From assembly GCA_036268295.1 (NCBI GenBank), contig DATAUK010000015.1:1-64000 (forward strand): a stretch of 64,000 nt of DNA, read 5' to 3'. The position numbers were made by a program, and so were the translations under genes. This DNA is from DATAUK01 sp036268295. GTDB lineage: Bacteria; Actinomycetota; Actinomycetes; JAFAQI01. The notes below the pieces were generated by a model, which ran no database searches, had not been told where the DNA came from, and was given only the letters and a program-made list of their open reading frames with translations. Each line of letters opens with the position of its first letter. The first letter of the stretch is position 1. This document shows positions 43,516 to 52,645 of the stretch, one piece after another.

Positions 43516-44808
43516 TTACCGAGTGGTGACCGAGATCGGCGCTGAGCTCGTGGTGCCGCCAGGGTTGCGCGCGACCATCCGTACGGCGTACTTCTTGTGG
43601 CCGGCCAGACCATGGACGGTCAGTCGGACGTGACGAGCGACCAGCTTGTTGCGCGCCGTCACCCAGGGCGACTCCCGAACCGTGTGACCGTGGGTCGCCA
43701 CGACGCGCACCTGCGCTCGCAGCCCTTCGGCGTACACGTCGGCGCTGACGGTCGCCGAGTCCGCAGAAACGCCGCGCTTCTTCAGGTGGGTGATCGCCGG
43801 TCGTTGCAGGAACTCGTAGGCGCCGATGTCCGGTGCGCTGCCCACCCGCCGAGGTCGACCGACCAGGTCGGTGTCGTGTGCCGGGTCCGTGGCGCCCTTG
43901 TCGATGGTCGGCGAACTGGGCGCCTCGCGGAAGTTGCTCTGATCAGGAGCCGCGAAGCGGGTGGGTTTGGAGACGTCAGTCGCATTGCCGTTGACCGCTG
44001 CCTCGCCGCCGCCGGCATCGCTCGCCGTTGAGTGGTGGTAGTCGCTGTGTTTCAGGTTGACCGTCGCGGTGGCGGTCGACGCGTTGGTCGAGGACTCCAC
44101 GTCTTGCAACCCGCCCTGGAAGATGTCGTTCGTCGCGGTGACGGTGATTGCGGTGAACTCGCCGGCGGCGGCGAGCAGGCCGATTCCGTGTGGATCGGTA
44201 GCGACTGCGGTCACACCGCGGATCGTGACATTGAGGTGTTTGGTCGGCGGCACTTCACTGCCCCTTGTCATGGCAAGGGCGGTGCTGTCCTCGCCGCGGG
44301 CCACACACAACGAGTCGACGATCGAGTCGTACACCGCGCAGGCGCTGGCGCCGTCGCCGTTCGACAGGACGATGACGTGCGAGACGGTCCCCAACGCGAA
44401 GAGTCCGGAAGTCGAGCCGGAGGAGTCGATCTGGACGTTGCTCAGCGCCACGCTCTTCGCGGTCTCCAGCCCGATCTTCGCAGCGAGATGGATGATCGGT
44501 CGCTCCTTGTTGACCGCGCCGTGGATCGACAGACCCGGTGCCTCGGCTGAGAGCGCGGTGGGGATTTGGTGTTGCTGTGAGCCATACGTTCCTGGCCCGA
44601 CGATCACTTCTTGACCCCGGCCGGCATGGTTGATCGCGGTGACGATGCTGCAGGGGTGTGCCGATGAACACGCCGTGCCCTTCCCTGACGGGCTGGCATA
44701 GCGAGTGGCACCCGGGCCGGCCGAGGCGGCGCCGGGCGCCGCAATTGCAGCGAGGCCGGCGGCGACGACCAGCACGGACAGCGAAACCAGGTGGCGGCTC
44801 GGCATCAT
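43516..44808 (-). CDS. Secreted beta-helix (choice-of-anchor Q-like) protein
   Basis: The 430-residue protein has a signal peptide (LVSLSVLVVAAGLAAIAAPGAASA) and the opening TRYASPSGKGTACSSAHPCSIVTAINHAGRGQEVIVGPGTYG, typical of right-handed beta-helix proteins of the choice-of-anchor Q type. DIGAYEF near residue 330 is the characteristic end motif. A C-terminal fibronectin-III-like domain follows (VSADSATVSADVYAEG). No LPxTG or membrane segment follows, so it is secreted. It is a domain relative of the LPNTG protein at 5393-7288. Function unknown. Confidence 0.8.
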   Translation of the reverse strand: MMPSRHLVSLSVLVVAAGLAAIAAPGAASAGPGATRYASPSGKGTACSSAHPCSIVTAINHAGRGQEVIVGPGTYGSQQHQIPTALSAEAPGLSIHGAVNKERPIIHLAAKIGLETAKSVALSNVQIDSSGSTSGLFALGTVSHVIVLSNGDGASACAVYDSIVDSLCVARGEDSTALAMTRGSEVPPTKHLNVTIRGVTAVATDPHGIGLLAAAGEFTAITVTATNDIFQGGLQDVESSTNASTATATVNLKHSDYHHSTASDAGGGEAAVNGNATDVSKPTRFAAPDQSNFREAPSSPTIDKGATDPAHDTDLVGRPRRVGSAPDIGAYEFLQRPAITHLKKRGVSADSATVSADVYAEGLRAQVRVVATHGHTVRESPWVTARNKLVARHVRLTVHGLAGHKKYAVRMVARNPGGTTSSAPISVTTR

Positions 44809-44852
44809 GGCGGGACTGTAACGCGAGCGTGGAGGATGCGCAGCCAGGATCA

Positions 44853-45320
44853 CTAACAGAGGTCGACCGATCCGATGCCGACCGGCCCGACCCAGCGCAG
44901 GTCGTCGAGGTTGACCACGATCGCCTCCTGCGTGGTCCGTGCCAGTACGACGACCGCCTCGGCGACAGGATCGGGGTTCTCTTCGCGATGCGGCACCCAA
45001 GGCGGGACGTAGATGTAGTCGCCCGGGCTGGTGGCCAACCGGGTCTCTTCGTCGTCGTCGAGGAACACGAACTCGGGATGACCGCTGAGGATGTAGATCC
45101 CGGTCTCGGACTTGCCATGGTGATGGTTGGCCGACCGGGTCGCGGGTGCGACGTGGGTCTGGCCCATCCACAGCGCCGAAGAGCCGACCGAGGCGCCCGA
45201 GATCGCCTCGACCCGGCGCATGCCTGGTGTCTGCCCAGTGGCGTTCGACAAACTCGGCGCGCCGACCTGATAGAGCCGCCGGTGGAACCCATCGGGCCCG
45301 CACTCGATGCGATCTTCCAT
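44853..45320 (-). CDS. Cupin domain protein
   Basis: The 155-residue single-domain cupin has motif 1 HHHGKSETGIYILSGHPEFVF (metal His and Glu) and motif 2 PGDYIYVPPWVPHREEN. The family includes many metal-dependent enzymes and binding proteins, so a specific role cannot be given. It diverges from ettA 95 bp away. Confidence 0.85.
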   Translation of the reverse strand: MEDRIECGPDGFHRRLYQVGAPSLSNATGQTPGMRRVEAISGASVGSSALWMGQTHVAPATRSANHHHGKSETGIYILSGHPEFVFLDDDEETRLATSPGDYIYVPPWVPHREENPDPVAEAVVVLARTTQEAIVVNLDDLRWVGPVGIGSVDLC

Positions 45321-45403
45321 ATCGGGTTGGCCTCACTTCCTTATGGACAGCCTTATTTCTAGCCTGTGTACGCCGGCGGCGCGCGCCACCGCACGGCTAT
45401 CCG

Positions 45404-45409
45404 TAGCCT
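45404..45409 (+). promoter_or_regulatory. TAGCCT -10 box of ettA
   Basis: TAGCCT lies 6 nt before GTG 45416. A leaderless ettA mRNA is predicted. Confidence 0.35.
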
Positions 45410-45415
45410 GGATCC

Positions 45416-47092
45416 GTGGCCCAATACATCTACTCAATGCACAACGTCCGCAAAGCCCATGGCGACAAGGTGATCCTCGACAACGTCACGTTGTCGTTCT
45501 TGCCGGGTGCCAAGATCGGGGTGGTCGGCCCCAACGGCGCGGGCAAGTCCAGCGTGCTCAAGATCATGGCGGGCATGGACACGCCGTCGAACGGCGATGC
45601 CGCGCTTGCGCCCGGATACACCGTCGGCATCCTGCTGCAGGAGCCGCCGCTCGACGAGACCAAGGACGTGCGCGGCAACGTCGACGAGGCGGTCGCCGAC
45701 ATCAAGGCCATGGTCGATCGGTTCAACGCGATCGGCGACGAGATGGCAGTGGAATACACCGAGGAGCTCGGCAACGAGATGGGCGTGCTGCAGGAGGCGA
45801 TCGAGCACGCCAACGGCTGGGACATCGACAGCCGGATCGAGATGGCGATGGACGCGCTGCGGCTGCCACCGGGCGATGCGGACGTCACCGTTCTCTCCGG
45901 CGGCGAGCGCCGCCGGGTCGCATTGTGCAAGCTCCTGCTCGAGCAGCCCGACCTGTTGCTGCTCGACGAGCCGACCAACCATCTCGACGCCGAGAGCGTG
46001 CAGTGGCTCGAGCAGCACCTCGCCGCCTACCCGGGCACCGTCCTCGCAGTCACCCACGATCGCTACTTCCTGGACAACGTCGCCGAGTGGATCCTCGAGC
46101 TAGACCGTGGGCGGGCCTATCCCTACGAGGGCAACTACACGACGTACCTCGAGTCGAAGTCCAGCCGGATCAAGGTCGAAGGCGCTAAGGACATCAAGCG
46201 CAAGAAGGAGATCGAGCGCGAGCTCGAGTGGGTGCGATCCAGTCCGCGGGCGCGGCAGGCGAAGAGCAAGGCCCGGCTCGCCCGGTTCGACGAGCTGGTC
46301 GCCGAGGCCGACCGTCATGCGCCGGTCGACATCGACGCGATCCAGATCCCGGCCGGCCCCCGACTCGGCTCGCAGGTCATCGAGACCGGTCAGCTCCGCA
46401 AGGGCTTCGGCGACCGAGTGCTGATCGACGATCTGTCGTTCTCGCTGCCGCCTGGCGGCATCGTCGGGATCTTGGGCCCGAACGGCGTCGGCAAGACGAC
46501 GCTGTTCAAGATGATCATCGGTGACGAGAAGCCCGACGGCGGCGAGCTGCGGATCGGCGAGACGGTCAAGATCTCCTACGTCGACCAGAGCCGCGCCGGC
46601 CTAGACCCCAAGAAGACGTTGTGGGAGGCGGTCTCCGGCGGCACCGACTACATCAATGTCGGGAAGACCGAGATCAACAGCCGCGCGTACGTCGCGTCAT
46701 TCGGCTTCAAGGGACCCGACCAGCAGAAGCCGACCGGGGTGCTCTCCGGTGGCGAGCGCAACCGGCTGAACCTCGCGCTGACTCTCAAAAGCGGTGGCAA
46801 CGTGCTGTTGCTCGACGAGCCGACTAACGACCTCGATGTCGAGACGTTGCGGTCGCTCGAGGATGCGCTCGAGGACTTCCCGGGATGTGCGGTGGTCATC
46901 AGCCACGACCGCTGGTTCCTCGACAAGGTCGCCACGCACATCCTGGCGTGGGAAGGCACCGACGACCAGCCCGGCCGTTGGTTCTGGTTCGAAGGCGGCT
47001 TCAGCGACTACGAGCGCAACAAGGTCGAGCGGCTCGGCGAGGAGGCAGCCCGCCCGCACCGCGCGACGTACCGGCGGCTGGGACGCGACTGA
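45416..47092 (+). CDS. ettA: Energy-dependent translational throttle EttA (ABC-F)
   Basis: The 558-residue soluble ABC-F protein binds the ribosomal E site and gates translation with cellular energy charge. It has two ATPase domains: GPNGAGKSS (38-46) with LSGGERRRVALCKLL and LLLLDEPTNHLDAESV, and GPNGVGKTT (near 355) with LSGGERNRLNLALTL and LLLDEPTNDLDVETL. The linker includes EELEWVRSSPRARQAKSKARLARFDEL, typical of EttA. The stop overlaps the start of the next gene (TGATG). Confidence 0.94.
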   Translation: MAQYIYSMHNVRKAHGDKVILDNVTLSFLPGAKIGVVGPNGAGKSSVLKIMAGMDTPSNGDAALAPGYTVGILLQEPPLDETKDVRGNVDEAVADIKAMVDRFNAIGDEMAVEYTEELGNEMGVLQEAIEHANGWDIDSRIEMAMDALRLPPGDADVTVLSGGERRRVALCKLLLEQPDLLLLDEPTNHLDAESVQWLEQHLAAYPGTVLAVTHDRYFLDNVAEWILELDRGRAYPYEGNYTTYLESKSSRIKVEGAKDIKRKKEIERELEWVRSSPRARQAKSKARLARFDELVAEADRHAPVDIDAIQIPAGPRLGSQVIETGQLRKGFGDRVLIDDLSFSLPPGGIVGILGPNGVGKTTLFKMIIGDEKPDGGELRIGETVKISYVDQSRAGLDPKKTLWEAVSGGTDYINVGKTEINSRAYVASFGFKGPDQQKPTGVLSGGERNRLNLALTLKSGGNVLLLDEPTNDLDVETLRSLEDALEDFPGCAVVISHDRWFLDKVATHILAWEGTDDQPGRWFWFEGGFSDYERNKVERLGEEAARPHRATYRRLGRD

Positions 47093-47889
47093 TGCGCGGT
47101 GCCTTCACCTGGGATCCGGCGCAGTATGTCCGGTACGCCGACCAGCGCGGCCGGCCGTTCGAGGAGCTCGTCGCGCGGATCGGCATCGAGGCGCCGCAGC
47201 GGATCGTCGACCTCGGGTGCGGGCCGGGCTCGCTGACCCGGACGCTGGCCGATCGCTGGCCGGGCGCCACCGTCACCGGCATCGACAGCTCGCCCGCCAT
47301 GATCGCCTCGGCAGCCGAGCACGCCGAGCCGGGCCGGATCGAGTTCGCCTGCGCCGACCTGCATGACTGGCACCCGGGGTCCGCGGTGGACATCGTCATC
47401 GGCAACGCGGTGCTGCAGTGGGTGCCGGGTCATCGCCAGCTGCTTGCCGGATTCGCCGGCTGGCTGGCGCCGGGTGGAGCGTTGGCGTTCCAGGTGCCGG
47501 ATAACTTTTCCGAGCCGTCCCACACCGTCATCCGCGAGCTGCGGCTCTTACCACGCTGGCGCGACCGGCTCGGTCAGGGCGCCGATCGCAGCGTCGCAGT
47601 CGAGACGCCGGAGACCTATCTCGAGGCGCTCGTCGATGCCGGGCTCGAACCGGACGTCTGGCAGAGGACGTACCTGCATGTGTTGACCGGCGATGACCCC
47701 GTCTTGGACTGGGTCAAGGGCACTGCGCTTCGGCCGGTGCTCGATGCCCTGGCCGGCGACCAGGCCGCGACACGGGAGTTTCTCGCCGAGTGCGGCGCAC
47801 GGCTTCGCGAGGTCTACCCGGCTCAGGAGTACGGCACGGTGTTTCCGTTCCGGCGCACGTTCGCGGTCGGGCACCGCAGGGCGGCATAG
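47092..47889 (+). CDS. tam: Trans-aconitate 2-methyltransferase-like protein
   Basis: The 265-residue SAM-dependent methyltransferase has FTWDPAQYVRYADQRGRPFEELVARI at its start, IVDLGCGPGSLTRTLADRWP (SAM motif I), GIDSSPAMI, and NAVLQWVPGHRQLL, all matching the Tam family, which methylates trans-aconitate. Starts inside the ettA stop and ends overlapping the next start by one base, so it is translated as part of a chain of three genes. Confidence 0.88.
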   Translation: MRGAFTWDPAQYVRYADQRGRPFEELVARIGIEAPQRIVDLGCGPGSLTRTLADRWPGATVTGIDSSPAMIASAAEHAEPGRIEFACADLHDWHPGSAVDIVIGNAVLQWVPGHRQLLAGFAGWLAPGGALAFQVPDNFSEPSHTVIRELRLLPRWRDRLGQGADRSVAVETPETYLEALVDAGLEPDVWQRTYLHVLTGDDPVLDWVKGTALRPVLDALAGDQAATREFLAECGARLREVYPAQEYGTVFPFRRTFAVGHRRAA

Positions 47890-48698
47890 TGCGAGGCCGC
47901 GCCGGTCTCGCGGCGCTGATGGCCGGTGTCGCGATCCTGACGACCGCGTCCGCGGTCGCGGCGGGCGGCAACGTACCCGGCCGGCAGAGCCGGACCAGCG
48001 ACGTCGCTACCGCCGGCGGTGACATCTATCTGTGGAGTACGCATCGCTCGGTGAAGCACGGCGGCGGATGCACGCTGTCGTTCGCGGTGCGGACCGCGAC
48101 CACGCATCGGTCCGGCACGCTCACCGCCGGCCACTGCGTCGCGACGCTGACCGGCGGCCCGCCGTACGTCGTCGACCAGACCCGGGCCGGCGCGCACAAC
48201 ACCACCGATCCCGGGGATCGGCTCGGCGTGGTCGCTGCCGGCGACTTCCGGTTGGGAAAGCACGGCGACAGCGCGTTCATGGCGCTGGCGGCAAGGCGCG
48301 GCCTCACCGCGACGATCTTCACCGGTGGCGCGACCACCACGACGACGATTCCGGTCGGCGGCCTCGCTCGGCTGCACGCCGGTCTGCACGTCTGTTACTC
48401 CGGCGCGGCCTCAGGTGAGCACTGCGGTTTTACCGTGGTCGGCTCGGGGGCGACCGTGACCTTCCCCGAAGGCCACCACACCTACCGGATCCATCACGAG
48501 TGGCGGGCGACGGCGCGAAGCTGCCCGTCGCGGCCCGGTGACTCCGGCTCGCCGGTCTATTTCAAGCGCCACGGCCGGGCGTACGCCGTGGGGATCCTTT
48601 CCGGCGGCCAGAAGCACTCCGGCCGCTGCCCGTTCTTCTTCACCCCGATACGACTCGCGCTCTCGCAACTGCACTTACAGCTGTTTACGGCGAGTTGA
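47889..48698 (+). CDS. Secreted S1-family serine protease (streptogrisin-like)
   Basis: The 269-residue protein has a signal peptide (LAALMAGVAILTTASAVAAGG) and a chymotrypsin-fold protease: His in GTLTAGHCV, candidate Asp in GKHGDSAFMAL, and Ser in SRPGDSGSPVYF. Six or more Cys suggest disulfides, including a short CTLSF to GHC pair as in streptogrisins. GTG overlaps the tam stop TAG by one base. Its end overlaps the convergent globin gene by 14 bp. It has no pro-domain of the usual length, so maturation may differ. Confidence 0.85.
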   Translation: MRGRAGLAALMAGVAILTTASAVAAGGNVPGRQSRTSDVATAGGDIYLWSTHRSVKHGGGCTLSFAVRTATTHRSGTLTAGHCVATLTGGPPYVVDQTRAGAHNTTDPGDRLGVVAAGDFRLGKHGDSAFMALAARRGLTATIFTGGATTTTTIPVGGLARLHAGLHVCYSGAASGEHCGFTVVGSGATVTFPEGHHTYRIHHEWRATARSCPSRPGDSGSPVYFKRHGRAYAVGILSGGQKHSGRCPFFFTPIRLALSQLHLQLFTAS

Positions 48699-49119
48699 CA
48701 AGCGTGGTCGCTGCGTTGGTGAGGTAGGCCCACATCACTTCGTCGGCGGCCGGCGGGAGTGCCACGTCGTCGAGAGCGGCGCGCATATGGCCGAGCCAGA
48801 CGTCTCTCGCCGTGACGTCGATGACGAACTCGGCATGCCGCATCCGCAGCCGAGGGTGGCCTCGCAGCTCCGAGTAGGTGTGCGGTCCGCCCCAGTACTG
48901 CTCGAGGAACATCAGCAAGCGCTGGGCCGCCGCAGCCCAGTCGTGATCGGGATAGATCGCGGTCATGACCGGATCCTGTGAGACCCGCGCATAGAAGCCG
49001 CTCACGATCGCCTCGAAGGTGTCGTGGCCGCCGACCGAGTCGTAGAACGTCGGGGCGGAATCGGTGCCGTCGATCGAGATCGGCTGCGGACCTGGTGGCT
49101 GCACCACACCATCCTGCAT
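48685..49119 (-). CDS. glbO: Group 2 truncated haemoglobin
   Basis: The 144-residue protein has the 2-on-2 globin pattern: TFYDSVGGHDTFEAIVSGFYARVSQDPVM with the distal Tyr, then FLEQYWGGPHTYSELRGHPRLRMRHAEFVI, where the His in RMRHAEF should be the proximal haem ligand. The Trp in YWGG is a group 2 mark. It binds oxygen or related ligands in redox defence. ATG 49119 is chosen at the family start. Confidence 0.9.
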   Translation of the reverse strand: MQDGVVQPPGPQPISIDGTDSAPTFYDSVGGHDTFEAIVSGFYARVSQDPVMTAIYPDHDWAAAAQRLLMFLEQYWGGPHTYSELRGHPRLRMRHAEFVIDVTARDVWLGHMRAALDDVALPPAADEVMWAYLTNAATTLVNSP

Positions 49120-49196
49120 CACGGTCGGAGTGGCACTCTCGGTGATGTCACTCGACGCTGCGCCGCGGATCAGGGAGGATAACCCCAGGAGGACGC

Positions 49197-49721
49197 GTGA
49201 GCAGTGCGTTGGTGCTGAACGCGACGTACGAGCCCTTGTGCGTCGTCGCATCTCGCCGTGCGGTCATCCTGGTCCTCACCGGCAAGGCGGTCACGGTCGA
49301 GGCGTGCGACACCGAACTGCACAGCGAGCGGGTCACGCTTCGGGTGCCGATCGTGGTGCGCCTCACTCGGTTCGTGCGGGTGCCCTACCGCGCGGCCGTC
49401 CCGCTGACCCGCCGGGCGGTCTTCGCCCGTGACGGCGGCCGCTGCGTCTACTGCCGGGCGCCGGCGACGAGTATCGACCACGTGCAGCCGCGCAGCCGTG
49501 GCGGCATGCATGTCTGGGAGAACGTGGTGTCCTGTTGCCGCCGCTGCAACCACACGAAGGCCGACCGGGTGATCACCGAGCTGGGCTGGCGGATGCCGCG
49601 CCAACCGGAGGCGCCGACCGGGGTGGCCTGGCGGGTGCTGGGCGCCGGACGGATGGATCCGCAGTGGCGTCCCTACCTCGCCGACCCGGCGATCGACGAC
49701 GTGGAGCAGATCACCGCGTAG
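49197..49721 (+). CDS. HNH endonuclease
   Basis: The 174-residue protein has an N-terminal actinobacterial domain (ALVLNATYEPLCVVASRRAVILVLTGKAV) and an HNH nuclease domain: CVYCRAPATSIDHVQPRSRGGMHVWENVVSCCRRCNHTKADR, with two CxxC zinc pairs and the DH catalytic pair. GTG start with AGGAGG at 49187-49192. Common in actinobacterial chromosomes and usually not part of a phage. It diverges from the globin. Confidence 0.9.
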   Translation: MSSALVLNATYEPLCVVASRRAVILVLTGKAVTVEACDTELHSERVTLRVPIVVRLTRFVRVPYRAAVPLTRRAVFARDGGRCVYCRAPATSIDHVQPRSRGGMHVWENVVSCCRRCNHTKADRVITELGWRMPRQPEAPTGVAWRVLGAGRMDPQWRPYLADPAIDDVEQITA

Positions 49722-49766
49722 GACGTGACCGGACGCGGCCTGACCGGAATCCGCAGGACTAGGCCG

Positions 49767-49772
49767 TACCCT
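49767..49772 (+). promoter_or_regulatory. TACCCT -10 box
   Basis: TACCCT lies 6 nt before GTG 49779 of the DUF4232 lipoprotein gene, predicting a leaderless mRNA. Confidence 0.35.
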
Positions 49773-49778
49773 CGATCC

Positions 49779-50435
49779 GTGAACACCCGCCTTGTGGTTC
49801 TCGGTCTCGGCGTCGTGGCCCTGGTGGCCGGATGCGGCTCCGGCTCGTCGAGCGGAGGTGGCGCCGCGCAGTCTCCGTCCGCAGCGGCCAGCACGCCCGC
49901 GCCGACGCCGACACACTCCGATCACCATCACTCGGCGTCAGCGTCAGCGTCAGCGTCGGCATCGTCCTCGCCGAGCCCGACCGCGACCGTGACGGTGACC
50001 ACAGCGCCGGCCGTTCAGCGCTGCTTCTCGATCCACCTTGCACTCTCGCTCGGGGTGAGCCAGGGCACAGCCGGTACGTCGTACCAGACCATCGTGTTCA
50101 CCAACACCGGCACCGTGCCGTGCACGTTGATCGGCTATCCGGGGGTCTCCTTCGACAACACCGAGGGTGCGCTGATCGGCAAGCCTTCGACCGAGGACGC
50201 CGGCAAGCGCAAGCTCGTCAAACTTGCGGTCGGCGGTCAGGCGAACGCCCTGCTTCGCCAGCCCGACTCGGGGAACTTCTCGAAGTCAGCCTGTCACCCG
50301 AAGACGGCGTACGAGCTGCGGGTCTACCCGCCGGGAGAGACTGTGCCGCTGTTCGTCAAGGATGCCGCCAAGGTCTGCTCGACCGGTGCGGGACGCTCTG
50401 GGGTCCGCCCGGTCGCGGCCGGCAGTGGCGGTTAA
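49779..50435 (+). CDS. DUF4232 lipoprotein
   Basis: The 218-residue protein has a lipobox (LGVVALVAGC), then a low-complexity Ser/Ala/Pro linker, partly encoded by four tandem GCGTCA-type hexamers (49935-49958), and a DUF4232 domain: CFSIHLALSLGVSQGTAGTSYQTIVFTNTGTVPCTLIGYPGVSF. The domain is found on actinobacterial surface lipoproteins and its function is unknown. The GTG start is directly before the signal. The amidase gene starts 4 bp after its stop. Confidence 0.82.
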   Translation: MNTRLVVLGLGVVALVAGCGSGSSSGGGAAQSPSAAASTPAPTPTHSDHHHSASASASASASSSPSPTATVTVTTAPAVQRCFSIHLALSLGVSQGTAGTSYQTIVFTNTGTVPCTLIGYPGVSFDNTEGALIGKPSTEDAGKRKLVKLAVGGQANALLRQPDSGNFSKSACHPKTAYELRVYPPGETVPLFVKDAAKVCSTGAGRSGVRPVAAGSGG

Positions 50436-50438
50436 CCG

Positions 50439-51851
50439 GTGGGCGAGCTCCACGATCTGACGCTGCTCGAGCAAGCCGAGGCGATCCGCACCAAGACCGT
50501 CTCGCCGGTCGAGATCGCCGAGCACTACCTCGGTCGGATCGATCGCATCAACGACTCGGTCGGTGCCTTCGTTACGGTCACTCCCGAGCTGGCGCTCGAG
50601 GCGGCCCGACGGGCCGAACAGGCCGTTGCCGACGGTGACCACCTGCCGCCGCTGCACGGGGTGCCGACCGCGGTCAAGGACCTCAACCTCACCGCGGGGG
50701 TGCCGACTCGATTCGGTACGGCGGCGTGGGAGCCGCTCGACCTCGGCATCGACGACTTCATGGTCAGCAAGCTCAAAGCCGCTGGGCTGATCTCACTCGG
50801 CAAGACCAACACCCCGGAGTTCGGACTGCCCTGCTACACCGAGCCCGACATCGCGCCGCCCGCTCGCACGCCTTGGGATCTGGAGCGCTCGGCCGGCGGT
50901 TCGAGTGGCGGCGCCGCCGCGGCGACCGCGGCCGGGCTGGTGCCTGCGGCACAGGGCAGCGACGGCGGTGGCTCGATCCGGATCCCGTCGAGCCTGTGTG
51001 GGCTGTTCGGTATCAAGCCGTCCCGCGGCCGGGTCTCGAACGCGCCGATCAGCGCGGAGATCAGCGGCCTGTCCACGAACGGCCCGCTGGCAAGGACGGT
51101 TCGCGATGCCGCCGCGCTGCTCGACGCGATGACCGGGCCGGCGCCGAGTGACTGGACCTGGGCGCCGCCACCGGCGACGTCGTTCCTGGCTGCCTGCGAC
51201 CAGCCGCCGGCCGGCCTCACCATCGGGCGCTATGCGACTCCGGTGGTCGGCGACGCCGACCCGCATCCGGACTGCATTGCGGCGTACGACGCGGCAACCG
51301 CCTTGCTGACCGACCTTGGCCACACCGTCGTCGATCACGTGCCGACTTTTGCGGCCGATCTGGTCGGAGCGTTCGAGATCGTCTGGGCGATGGAGTTCCT
51401 GGCGTTGCCGATCGAGGCGGCCGACGTGCCAAAACTGCGACCGCTGACCCGCTGGATCAGGGAACGCGGCGAGGCGGTGTCGGGTGCCGAATTTCACCAG
51501 GCGCTTGCGACGTTGCGACTGGCAGCGCGCGCCGAGATCGAGTCGACCCAGATCTATGACGCCGTGCTGACGCCGACCCTTGCGCAGCCACCGCCGCTTG
51601 TCGGCCAGCTCCGCAACGACGCCGACCCGGCCGAGGATTTCGAGGCGCAGAAACGATTTACGCCGTTCACCGCGCCGTACAACATGTCGGGACAGCCGGC
51701 GGTGTCGATGCCGCTGTTCTGGAATGATGCCGGCCTGCCGATCGGAATTCAGCTGATCGGACGGCCGTGTGATGAGCTCATGCTGGTCCGGCTCGCCGCC
51801 CAGCTCGAGGCTGCCATGCCGTGGACACACCGCCGACCGGCCTGCTGGTAG
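50439..51851 (+). CDS. Amidase signature family hydrolase
   Basis: The 470-residue enzyme has the amidase triad: Lys80 (GVPTAVKDLN), cis-Ser155 (GGSSGG) and nucleophile Ser179 (GSDGGGSIRIPSS). The Gly/Ser-rich signature between them is intact. Substrate cannot be inferred; family members hydrolyse amides from aryl acetamides to Glu-tRNA. It is not GatA by context, since gatB and gatC are absent. GTG start. Confidence 0.9.
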   Translation: MGELHDLTLLEQAEAIRTKTVSPVEIAEHYLGRIDRINDSVGAFVTVTPELALEAARRAEQAVADGDHLPPLHGVPTAVKDLNLTAGVPTRFGTAAWEPLDLGIDDFMVSKLKAAGLISLGKTNTPEFGLPCYTEPDIAPPARTPWDLERSAGGSSGGAAAATAAGLVPAAQGSDGGGSIRIPSSLCGLFGIKPSRGRVSNAPISAEISGLSTNGPLARTVRDAAALLDAMTGPAPSDWTWAPPPATSFLAACDQPPAGLTIGRYATPVVGDADPHPDCIAAYDAATALLTDLGHTVVDHVPTFAADLVGAFEIVWAMEFLALPIEAADVPKLRPLTRWIRERGEAVSGAEFHQALATLRLAARAEIESTQIYDAVLTPTLAQPPPLVGQLRNDADPAEDFEAQKRFTPFTAPYNMSGQPAVSMPLFWNDAGLPIGIQLIGRPCDELMLVRLAAQLEAAMPWTHRRPACW

Positions 51852-51870
51852 CCGGGTGTGGCGAATTCGA

Positions 51871-51876
51871 TAGGTT
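51871..51876 (+). promoter_or_regulatory. TAGGTT -10 box
   Basis: TAGGTT lies 8 nt before GTG 51885, which it helps to select as the start of the next small membrane gene. Confidence 0.35.
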
Positions 51877-51884
51877 CACCGGTT

Positions 51885-52232
51885 GTGAGAACTCGTTTGG
51901 TGAAGCGGTTCGCCGTCATCGCGACCGGCGCCGCGGTGTCCGTCCTCGTCACTGCCGGACCAGTGCTGGCCGGCACGAAGCCCGATGACGGGGAGGGACA
52001 TGGTCACCCGCTCGGCCTCGGCAACACCCTCCTGCTGTTCGTCGTGGTGCCGGTAGCAGCGTCTCTGCTGATCTCCGCCCTCGCCGTCCTGCCGTCCTCG
52101 CTGTCGAAACCGCGTTACCGCCCAGGCAAGCCGTGGGACCACGAGCCGCTTTGGATCGGCGGCCCGAGCGAATCACAGGCCGTCGCTCCCACTGACACCA
52201 ATGCACGAGGTGGCGCCAGTGCCGAGTGGTGA
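51885..52232 (+). CDS. Small membrane protein of unknown function
   Basis: The 115-residue protein has an N-terminal signal or membrane segment (FAVIATGAAVSVLVTAGPVLA), a short acidic/His loop (DDGEGHGH), a second segment (NTLLLFVVVPVAASLLISALAVL), and a soluble tail containing RYRPGKPWDHEPLWIGGP, which I recall in actinobacterial proteins next to DUF5130 genes. GTG 51885 is preferred over GTG 51858. The next gene overlaps it by 32 nt. Confidence 0.7.
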   Translation: MRTRLVKRFAVIATGAAVSVLVTAGPVLAGTKPDDGEGHGHPLGLGNTLLLFVVVPVAASLLISALAVLPSSLSKPRYRPGKPWDHEPLWIGGPSESQAVAPTDTNARGGASAEW

Positions 52233-52602
52233 GGCATTCACCCACGATCAGATCCGCGACATCGAACGGGTGGTGGAGACCGCCAACGATCAGACCGGAC
52301 TGGTCTTCTCGGTATGTATCGGCGGCGCCGACGGTGACATCCGCGACGAGGCCGAGCGGCTGCATGCCGCGCTCGGCCCGTCGGCTTCCGACGCGGTCCT
52401 GGTGGTCATCTCGCCGGGGGACCGGCTGCTGGAGATCGTCACCGGTGAGCAGTCCGCGCGTCGACTCTCCGACCGGGCCTGCGCGCTTGCTGCGCTGTCG
52501 ATGACTACGTCGTTCGCCGGTGGCGATCTGGTCGGCGGCATCGTCACCGGGGTTCGCATGATGGCCGAGGCAACCAGCAAGTCCGCCACTGCGCCACGCT
52601 GA
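52201..52602 (+). CDS. DUF5130 / TPM-like domain protein
   Basis: The 133-residue protein opens GEAFTHDQIRDIERVVETANDQTGLVFSVCIGG, followed by SDAVLVVISPGDRLLEIVTGEQSARRLSDRACALAALSM. This is the DUF5130 pattern, related to TPM domains. Function is unknown. The start lies inside the preceding membrane gene, indicating coupling and a likely partnership. Confidence 0.78.
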   Translation: MHEVAPVPSGEAFTHDQIRDIERVVETANDQTGLVFSVCIGGADGDIRDEAERLHAALGPSASDAVLVVISPGDRLLEIVTGEQSARRLSDRACALAALSMTTSFAGGDLVGGIVTGVRMMAEATSKSATAPR

Positions 52603-52645
52603 TCAAACCCGTTCTTCGCGCTCGCCCGATGGGAGAGTGTGACGG

